From NCBI GenBank assembly GCA_030591745.1, contig JAUVAM010000177.1:1-7357 (forward strand): DNA of 7,357 nt, written 5' to 3'. Of this stretch, positions 1 to 7,357 are shown piece after piece. Numbering within the stretch: position 1 is the first letter of the stretch; every line of letters begins with the position of its first letter. A program made the position numbers and the translations under genes. The DNA comes from Deltaproteobacteria bacterium. Its GTDB lineage: Bacteria; Myxococcota; B64-G9. The notes under the pieces are model-generated. The model was not told the DNA's origin, did no database searches, and was given only the letters and a program-made list of their open reading frames with translations.

Positions 1-520
1 GCTTCTTGCTGAGGGTCTCTAAAAGTTCGTCGAAGTTGGCCTCAGTGACCTCGTGGGTATCCAAACCAGGCATGCGCTTGACCTCGCGAATGAATCCCCG
101 GCCTTGCTTGGATACGCTGGCGATGACCGCCACCTGGTCCTTCTTCAAAAGCATCTTGGCGGTCTCGGAGAAAATCCGGGACATGGTCTGCATGGGCCCG
201 ATTTCATCGATGACATAGAGGTTTTTATCCGCCTTGAAGGAAAGCGCATCCAGGGCCAGCTCTTCGAAAGCATCCGGCTCCACCTGGAACTTGCCCACTC
301 GATTGCCTCGACCTTTGCCGTAGGTGGCGAAAACGACTTCGCGACCGTCCATGGCTTTGAGTACGAGCTCCGGCTTTCCCTTCTTGTCTTTTCGCAAAAG
401 GCTCAGAATTCCAGCCGGCTCCACGCCCGCAGCCTCAATACCGGCCACGGTTTCCACAATGGCCTTAATCAAATCAGTCTTTCCGCTTTCGGGGGCACCC
501 GTAATCAAAATTTTTGGCAT
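1..520 (-). CDS. THEP1-family nucleoside-triphosphatase, 3' end cut by window edge
   Basis: P-loop enzyme expected to hydrolyse nucleoside triphosphates in the cytoplasm; the physiological role of this family is poorly defined. Seen in the 173 visible residues: Walker A GAPESGKT at residues 8-15, the family-like stretch RVGKF near 74-78, Walker B LYVIDEIG at 101-108 (D105, E106), and VAVIASVSKQGRGFIREVKR at 130-149, which corresponds to the family's VIATVHKKGRGFI-type segment. The order and spacing match THEP1 (DUF265) proteins, which are usually about 175-190 residues, so only a few C-terminal residues should be missing past position 1. The start is uncertain. ATG at 520 puts the first beta strand (PKILITG) immediately after Met as in homologues, but in-frame ATGs at 529 and 541 are also possible and none has a clear ribosome binding site. 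It lies 47 bp downstream of the nuclease gene on the same strand, so is probably the last or a later gene of that operon. Confidence 0.85.
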   Translation of the reverse strand, partial: MPKILITGAPESGKTDLIKAIVETVAGIEAAGVEPAGILSLLRKDKKGKPELVLKAMDGREVVFATYGKGRGNRVGKFQVEPDAFEELALDALSFKADKNLYVIDEIGPMQTMSRIFSETAKMLLKKDQVAVIASVSKQGRGFIREVKRMPGLDTHEVTEANFDELLETLSKK

Positions 521-567
521 GGAACTCATGGGGCACACCATATGTGGCCGCCCAAGGCCCCGTCAAC

Positions 568-2184
568 TCAAAAATCTGAGATCTGCTCGACCAGCTCAGG
601 CCAGTCGACAAAGGGATTTCGGTTCCCCTGGTAGGCTTGAATGCGGTTGTTCCGCGATCTTTCCAACTCATCCACCGGGTCGCTCTCATGCCATGCCCGA
701 AGGACTTCCTCTTCTAAGTCATTGATGCAGCCATTAAATGAGTCCATATCATCATCAAAAAGCAGGCCTTCAATATAAGTTATCCGATACCTCACCGCCA
801 TGTAAAAATGCGCCCGGGCAATGTCCCCTCGCCGCTCGGGACGGACTTGATAGACTTTGGCCGACCCCTCTCCAGAACTGGCACCCAAGACTGAACTGGT
901 GGCATAGGGATTATAGGTCATGCCGAAATCGTAGTTCGATCGAATCGATTTATTTCGGGCATCGGTGGGAAAGTCATGGTGCAAATCCGATTTCATCGGC
1001 TCCAATTTATCGAACTGAGCCTGGGGCCTGGTGTGTTCGGAATTGAAGCCTTGAGCATAGGCCTGCGAGATATCCCTCGGCAGGCGGGTGGTGACGCCAT
1101 TGTAGATGCTCTCCACCAGGTCATCGTGCAGGTCAACCGCCGAAAACATGATGGTCCTTGCGCTGTTCTGGCCCAAATATCCATAAGCCCGATGTCCATC
1201 CACCAAGGGCAACAACGCAGCGCAAAGCTCTTCATCCAACAACCAGGCCATGCCGCTGGAACCCAATTCCATGTCCATATCTAAATTCACGCAGGGAATA
1301 CTTTCCGGTGCAGCCTCTGCGTATTCCGAATCTTCGCTCACGACCTCGAAATCCAGGGTGTAAGGTTCGTCTCCATCAGAAACATAATCGTTCACACCGG
1401 TGACCATGACGCTTGCCACCCGTTTCCAATGTTGCGTATCCCGAACGAAGCCCTCTTCCAAAGGCGTACAACCGTTGTCGGTCTCTTCAAAGCCCGGCGC
1501 ACAAAAAAGAAGTTTTTGCGGATAAACACAAGCCTCGTCGTGGTTGGAGCTCAAGACCCAAACCGTGACGTGGCTTTCGGGCTCCTGCGTAAGTCTCACG
1601 GTAAAGTCATCCGACTCGTTGCCTTCTCCTGTCAACAACTCGTCCTTGTCGACAAGGATGTCCTTAAACGGGAGCAGACAGGAGGCGGAATTGCAAAGCA
1701 AGGCGAGACGGTAACGCCCTCGATCGATATTCATAAAAGTCCCCATCACGATCAAATATTCTCCATCCGCGGGGATTGTGAAATCCTTGATTCGGGCATG
1801 GTAACCCCAGCCGGAATCATCGTCAAAGGCCAGCGCCTCGGAGCCGTAGAACCCGTCGTCTCGCTTTGGCCCATAAAGGAAAAGAGTGGAGTCCAAATTT
1901 CGACTGGTGCCCAAATTGCTGTTGTCCGCGGTGATGACGGAGCCGGCGCTAGCCGTGAAAAACCAGCCCTCAAGTTGGTCGTCCTCCACGAACTCGCCAA
2001 AAACCTCGCCGCCGAATGAAATCCGACCATGCATATTGACCAAATCACCGATTCCGTCGTCTTTGCCAGGCTCCAGGATATTGGGCGGCTCAAGCGTTCC
2101 CGCGACCTTAGACGGCTCGCCGTCACACGCCACAAGGGAGAAAAGAAACAAGACATACGAAATCGACCAAAAAATACGCATCAC
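568..2184 (-). CDS. Secreted lipoprotein, endonuclease I family, with PPC-like and Calx-beta-like domains
   Basis: Probable extracytoplasmic nuclease of the endonuclease I (EndA/NucM/BsnA) family, which cuts DNA and sometimes RNA without sequence specificity. About 538 residues. A hydrophobic signal peptide ends in the lipobox LVAC (Cys20), so export and lipid anchoring are expected. Residues about 45-165 resemble a bacterial pre-peptidase C-terminal (PPC) beta-sandwich (acidic DDDSGWGYHARI, then PADGEYLIVMGT). Residues about 170-300 resemble a Calx-beta-type repeat (DDFTVRLTQEPESHVTVWV, VMVTGVNDYVSDGDEPY, closing in VNLDMD). Residues about 320-538 are the nuclease domain: FNSEHTRPQ (E383, H384, probable metal ligand and general base), MKSDLHHDFPTD, RSNYDFG, RGDIARAHFYMAVRY, WHESDPVDELERSRNNRIQ and YQGNRNPFVDWPE. 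The domain is close to full length, while the whole protein is about twice the size of simple EndA enzymes. The usual metal-ligand Asn position seems shifted (see findings). Second gene of the presumed operon, 42 bp after the PerM-like gene. The start is taken at GTG 2184, or ATG 2181 directly after it, because the upstream ATG at 2199 overlaps the Shine-Dalgarno sequence. Confidence 0.88.
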   Translation of the reverse strand: MMRIFWSISYVLFLFSLVACDGEPSKVAGTLEPPNILEPGKDDGIGDLVNMHGRISFGGEVFGEFVEDDQLEGWFFTASAGSVITADNSNLGTSRNLDSTLFLYGPKRDDGFYGSEALAFDDDSGWGYHARIKDFTIPADGEYLIVMGTFMNIDRGRYRLALLCNSASCLLPFKDILVDKDELLTGEGNESDDFTVRLTQEPESHVTVWVLSSNHDEACVYPQKLLFCAPGFEETDNGCTPLEEGFVRDTQHWKRVASVMVTGVNDYVSDGDEPYTLDFEVVSEDSEYAEAAPESIPCVNLDMDMELGSSGMAWLLDEELCAALLPLVDGHRAYGYLGQNSARTIMFSAVDLHDDLVESIYNGVTTRLPRDISQAYAQGFNSEHTRPQAQFDKLEPMKSDLHHDFPTDARNKSIRSNYDFGMTYNPYATSSVLGASSGEGSAKVYQVRPERRGDIARAHFYMAVRYRITYIEGLLFDDDMDSFNGCINDLEEEVLRAWHESDPVDELERSRNNRIQAYQGNRNPFVDWPELVEQISDF

Positions 2185-2190
2185 GGGTGG

Positions 2191-2197
2191 CACCTCC
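2191..2197 (-). promoter_or_regulatory. Strong Shine-Dalgarno of the nuclease gene
   Basis: Read on the minus strand the bases are GGAGGTG, a near-perfect anti-16S match. GGAGG lies 8 nt before GTG 2184 and 11 nt before ATG 2181. The in-frame ATG at 2199 sits on the site itself and cannot use it, so this site decides the start in favour of the GTG-ATG pair and gives a protein beginning (M)MRIFW with a compact signal peptide. Confidence 0.75.
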
Positions 2198-2226
2198 ATA
2201 TTGAAACAACTCAGTCGATTTTAGCC

Positions 2227-3597
2227 TCATCCCGGCTCGGCCGCAAGCAAGCGCTCGAAGCTGCGGCTGAAATTGAAGTAGGACGCCAGGATGCGAAGCA
2301 GGACCATCAGGGGCGTGGCCAAAAACATGCCGGGGATGCCCCACAAAAAGCCCCAGAAAATCAAACCCAGCAAGATGGCCAGGGGCTTAATGGCCAGGGT
2401 CTTGCCCATGAGCTTGGGTTCGACGACCTGCCCCAGAAGCACGTTGATCACGATGAACAAGATAATCAGGGCCACGATGGCGGTCCAGGAATCAAGTTGG
2501 ATCATGGCCAGCAGGATGGGCGGCAATGTGGCCGCGATGGCACCGACGCTGGGAATGAAATTGAGCAAGAAGGCCAAGATGCCCCAGAACAACGCGAAAT
2601 CAACCCCAAAAGCCCAGCAAAGCCCATAGGCAAAAAGACCTGTCACCAAACTCACAAGGGTCTTGATGACCATGTAGGCGCCGATCTTGTCGTTCATCTC
2701 CTGCAAAATGCCGGTAAAAGAAGAGGAAGAGAAGACCAAGAAGCCGGTAAAAACCACCACCAACAAAAAATACGCCATGAGGGATACAATAGAACCCAAG
2801 AACTTGCTTAGCGAGCTTGCGATAGGCAAATCTTTGATTTGCTCCAGGGCCTCGTTTTCATCCAGCCAATTGATGACTTCCTGTGCGGCGACCGAGTCCT
2901 GCAAGGCCAGCTCGATCTTTTGCTCATAAAAAGGATAGCGCTTGGCGATGTCCTTGCCCGAGACCACCGCCGCCATCACCAGGCCGAAAATCACGCTCAA
3001 AATAAGGGTCATGGCGGCGAGCTTGGTCAACCATCGAAAGCGATGAATAGAGACCGCCTTGACGATGATACTCTCGACCTTGTTGATGATCATGCTGATA
3101 AAAATGGCGATGACCAAAGGCACGATCACCACGGCGCCGAGGTAAAGAACGGCGCCGGTCGTCAAGAGCCCCATGATGGCGAAAAATGTATTGTTGATGT
3201 CGTATACCGAGTGAACGATGGCGTCCGCCTCGGTCTCCGGTACACCAATTTTTTCGGAGAGATCGAGAATGCTTTCGTATTCCACCTCACTCAAAGTCCC
3301 CTTGGACTGAAAAAGCTGGGCCATGTTGTAGATGAATCGTCGTTTCTCGCCGATGGTCAGTTCGCGAGCGGCCCGCGCCACCAGATCATTGAGCTCCTCG
3401 GGGTCGCAGCCCCCGCATTTGATGATCTCGCTCATGCGAGGTTCCAGGTAACTCTTGCCCTGGCTTGCCAGGTTGCGTTTAATCCAGACAACCTCCCGGC
3501 GCTCGATGACCCTGTCGACCAGACTCAAAGAGACATAGCTGTTGAGGTAAAACAAATCCCGCCAGTCTTCCCTTTTCGTCTTCGCTTCTTCTGTCAT
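2227..3597 (-). CDS. AI-2E/PerM-family membrane protein with N-terminal TerB-like domain
   Basis: Polytopic inner-membrane protein of the AI-2E exporter/PerM family (which also includes YdiK). The members' substrates differ and often remain unproven; some export autoinducer-2 and others act as ion antiporters. About 456 residues. The C-terminal half carries the family signatures FLLNFIPSVGA (about 343-353) and GQVVEPKLMGK (about 389-399), followed by hydrophobic helices and the GIPGMFLATPLMVLL segment. Hydrophobic segments lie at about 138-172 (two helices), 192-213, 270-291, 309-331, 334-366, 373-391 and 404-438, with the usual soluble loop between the third and fourth. The N-terminal 130 residues are hydrophilic and helical and look TerB-like (LTIGEKRRFIYNMAQLF, then GTLSEVEYESILDLSEKIG). 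They also contain a CGGC motif (C61, C64). An in-frame GTG at 3639 would add 14 residues but has no ribosome binding site. ATG 3597 follows a purine-rich AGGCGGGAAAA and is preferred. First gene of the minus-strand cluster. Confidence 0.88.
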   Translation of the reverse strand: MTEEAKTKREDWRDLFYLNSYVSLSLVDRVIERREVVWIKRNLASQGKSYLEPRMSEIIKCGGCDPEELNDLVARAARELTIGEKRRFIYNMAQLFQSKGTLSEVEYESILDLSEKIGVPETEADAIVHSVYDINNTFFAIMGLLTTGAVLYLGAVVIVPLVIAIFISMIINKVESIIVKAVSIHRFRWLTKLAAMTLILSVIFGLVMAAVVSGKDIAKRYPFYEQKIELALQDSVAAQEVINWLDENEALEQIKDLPIASSLSKFLGSIVSLMAYFLLVVVFTGFLVFSSSSFTGILQEMNDKIGAYMVIKTLVSLVTGLFAYGLCWAFGVDFALFWGILAFLLNFIPSVGAIAATLPPILLAMIQLDSWTAIVALIILFIVINVLLGQVVEPKLMGKTLAIKPLAILLGLIFWGFLWGIPGMFLATPLMVLLRILASYFNFSRSFERLLAAEPG

Positions 3598-3707
3598 TTT
3601 TCCCGCCTGGGCTTGGTTCGCTCCAGTGATCTTTAGCACTCAAGAATAGAGCCAATCCAATTTTTTTCCCATTGTGATATCCTGATTAATTAAAGAAGGA
3701 GAATTCA
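3598..3707. promoter_or_regulatory. Divergent intergenic region, likely back-to-back promoters
   Basis: These 110 bp separate the minus-strand operon from the plus-strand kinase, so they must hold promoters for both directions unless transcripts enter from elsewhere. The part at about 3655-3695 is much more AT-rich than its surroundings, with a T-run at 3660-3667, GATATC at 3677-3682 and the palindrome TTAATTAA at 3686-3693. I cannot pick a -35/-10 pair with correct spacing in either direction, and see no clear sigma-54 site, operator or riboswitch fold. Assignment rests on gene orientation and base composition only. Confidence 0.5.
3696..3701 (+). promoter_or_regulatory. Shine-Dalgarno of the kinase gene, pointing to a CTG start
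   Basis: AAGGAG lies within AAAGAAGGAGAATTCACTG. It is followed by 6 nt and then CTG at 3708, which is in frame with the kinase. No ATG, GTG or TTG occurs at suitable distance in that frame. The first conventional start, TTG at 3783, is over 80 nt downstream and has no purine-rich sequence before it. Confidence 0.6.
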
Positions 3708-6068
<2,361 letters not shown>

Positions 6069-6073
6069 ACCCT

Positions 6074-7357
6074 CTACAAACCGGCCCACCTGCGAACTTT
6101 TTCGGGTAGGCCTTTTTTGCGCCCAAGTCTGTCGAAATCCGCCGCGAGACCGCCTGCCGCCTCGGATTCATCCATACCCAGCACTTCGGTCAGGTAGTCG
6201 AAGATCATGCCGGTTTTTCGGCTGATGGACATGCCTACGTCCTGCAAGGTCCGCTCAAAAAGCCAGTCGGAAAAGGCCATGAAAGCATCAAAGGCCGAGG
6301 GCCCTTCGAGCAGCCTGGCCGCCGAGGAATGAAAATTTCCACTGTTGACCATTCGCTCAAACCCACGCGCGAAACGCTTCAAGCGCTGCATCCGTGCAAA
6401 AGAAAGCTCGGCTGTTTGCAGCACATCGTAAGGGGCGCGATCACGGTAGACCATGCCGAATGCCTCATCATGACGGGCGATGGCTACGCCCCTCAGGCGC
6501 TTCAAGATGCCCACTTGGATTTCATGGGGCCCCAAGCCGAGTAGTCTGTCGAAGCTGTCCTTGATGGATTCCCAAGTCTCCCCCGGCAAGCCGAGCACCA
6601 GGTCGGCGTGGATATGGGCCTGGGTCTGTTCGCGCAAAACGAGCAGTGCTTGCTCTACCTTGTCGGCGGAGATCTTTCGCCCAATGCGGGCACAGACTTC
6701 TGGGTTGAAACTTTGCACACCGACTTCGAGTTGCAAGCTATTGAGTGAGAAGTCAGAAAGTGCCTCAAGCATGTTTTCTTCCAGGGCCTCCGGCACCAAC
6801 TCAAAATGAACGAAGAGGCCCGGCTCATCACGCCGTTTCAAAAAGAAATCCAAAAGTTCTTCACTCTCTGCCAGATGCAATGAGCGATCCACGAACTTGA
6901 AAGAACGGGCGCCTCGACGCCAGAGCTCCTCCAAAGCCCCCAAGACTTGCGCCATGGGAAAACGCCGCACCTTGCGATCCAGGCTGGAAAGGCAAAACTC
7001 GCAACCATAGGGACATCCGCGGGAACTCTCGACGTAAAGCGTTCGCTGGGCGATATCCTCTTCCGTATACTCGGCGTACGGCATGTGCAGAAGGGACAAA
7101 TCATCGACGCGACCCTGTCGGAACTTGCCCTCCGGCATCTTGCCGGCCAACAAATCGTCACAAAGACCGGCAAAGACCAACTCCCCTTCGCCGGACACGA
7201 CAAAATCAGCCTGATGTGCCCAGGCGGGTAAATCATCGACCGCGATCATCTCCGGCCCGCCCAGAACCAGGGGCAGCTCGGGCCGGATGCCCTTGAGCAG
7301 GCCTGTCACCTCCCCCATCAGCTCTACGTTCCAAATGTACACCCCAAGACCCACGAC
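6074..7357 (-). CDS. B12-binding-type radical SAM protein (DUF4080-like), 5' end beyond window
   Basis: Radical S-adenosylmethionine enzyme; the substrate cannot be deduced. The visible part is about 427 residues and runs to its own stop at 6074-6076. The reading frame is open through the right edge, so the N-terminus is missing. The visible N-terminal segment (VGLGVYIWN, VLGGPE, then FVVSGEGE) is the later half of the cobalamin-binding-type Rossmann domain common in this class. The part that would hold the B12-ligating His is outside the window, so cobalamin binding cannot be judged. The [4Fe-4S]/SAM motif is in SSRGCPYGCEFCLSSLD (Cys at about visible residues 115, 119 and 122, CxxxCxxC, near 7013-6991). 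It is followed by FKFVDRSLHL, LQLEVGVQSF and HADLVLGLPGET, all typical of the radical SAM barrel. The C-terminal 130 residues are helical and resemble the DUF4080 extension. It converges on the kinase with 5 nt between stop codons. GTG 7354 is an internal codon, not a credible start. Confidence 0.88.
   Translation of the reverse strand, partial: VVGLGVYIWNVELMGEVTGLLKGIRPELPLVLGGPEMIAVDDLPAWAHQADFVVSGEGELVFAGLCDDLLAGKMPEGKFRQGRVDDLSLLHMPYAEYTEEDIAQRTLYVESSRGCPYGCEFCLSSLDRKVRRFPMAQVLGALEELWRRGARSFKFVDRSLHLAESEELLDFFLKRRDEPGLFVHFELVPEALEENMLEALSDFSLNSLQLEVGVQSFNPEVCARIGRKISADKVEQALLVLREQTQAHIHADLVLGLPGETWESIKDSFDRLLGLGPHEIQVGILKRLRGVAIARHDEAFGMVYRDRAPYDVLQTAELSFARMQRLKRFARGFERMVNSGNFHSSAARLLEGPSAFDAFMAFSDWLFERTLQDVGMSISRKTGMIFDYLTEVLGMDESEAAGGLAADFDRLGRKKGLPEKVRRWAGL
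6083..6118 (+). terminator. Probable intrinsic terminator of the kinase gene
   Basis: The arms GGCCCACC (6083-6090) and GGGTAGGCC (6104-6112) pair through GGCC/GGCC and ACC/GGT with one internal mismatch. They enclose a 13-nt loop and are followed directly by six T (6113-6118). The element begins 15 nt after the kinase stop and lies inside the 3' end of the converging radical SAM gene, so it is also coding sequence on the other strand. The stem is short and imperfect. Confidence 0.45.

Noticed and set aside
53..634. Plus-strand open frame of 193 codons opposite the NTPase gene
   Set aside because: It lies antisense to the THEP1-type coding sequence with its Walker motifs; the translation has no recognisable motif and no ribosome binding site.
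1429..2811. Long plus-strand open frames opposite the nuclease and PerM genes (1429-2019, 2029-2811)
   Set aside because: Shadows of GC-rich third positions of the real minus-strand genes. The second is a low-complexity His/Gln/Asp/Gly-rich string that mirrors hydrophobic membrane codons.
2839..3636. 265-codon plus-strand frame opposite the N-terminal half of the PerM-like gene
   Set aside because: Antisense to clear PerM helices and the TerB-like domain; its Asp/His-rich sequence is the expected complement of Ile/Val/Met codons.
3597..3639. GTG at 3639 as the start of the PerM-like protein
   Set aside because: No purine-rich sequence precedes it; ATG 3597 has a better upstream context and the extra 14 residues look random.
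3655..3695. AT-rich palindromes GATATC and TTAATTAA as operators
   Set aside because: Both are short palindromes expected by chance in AT-rich promoter DNA; there is no repeated or extended symmetric copy.

Overview
This 7.4 kb window is densely coding chromosomal sequence, roughly mid-50s % GC by eye, with a typical Gram-negative look. It contains a lipobox-bearing secreted endonuclease, a PerM-type membrane protein, a large soluble hybrid histidine kinase and a B12-type radical SAM protein. The style suggests a free-living Gram-negative bacterium, perhaps from the former Deltaproteobacteria or a related phylum. That is an impression from gene content, since there is no rRNA or marker gene here. 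I see no phage, transposon, CRISPR or tRNA features.

Layout. (1) Positions 1-3597 hold three genes on the minus strand, transcribed right to left with 40-50 bp gaps, so probably one operon. First is an AI-2E/PerM-family membrane protein with an unusual TerB-like N-terminal domain. Second is a lipoprotein of the endonuclease I family carrying PPC-like and Calx-beta-like domains. Third is a THEP1-type nucleoside-triphosphatase cut by the left edge. (2) Positions 3598-3707 are a 110 bp divergent intergenic region. (3) Positions 3708-6068 on the plus strand encode a cytoplasmic hybrid histidine kinase (GAF-GAF-HisKA-HATPase-REC) that appears to start at a non-canonical CTG codon. (4) Positions 6074-7357 on the minus strand encode the C-terminal part of a B12-binding/DUF4080-like radical SAM protein. 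It converges on the kinase with only 5 nt between stop codons, and a likely terminator lies inside its 3' end.

How the genes may work together. The minus-strand cluster combines a membrane transporter-like protein, an extracytoplasmic DNA/RNA nuclease and a nucleotide-hydrolysing enzyme. This would fit envelope or nucleic-acid scavenging functions, but that link is inference from gene order. The kinase shares the divergent promoter region with this cluster and could regulate it, but no operator is visible. The most noteworthy observations are the CTG start of the kinase, the TerB-PerM fusion, and the multidomain nuclease with a substituted probable metal-ligand position. I found no defence system or other clearly new multi-gene system.
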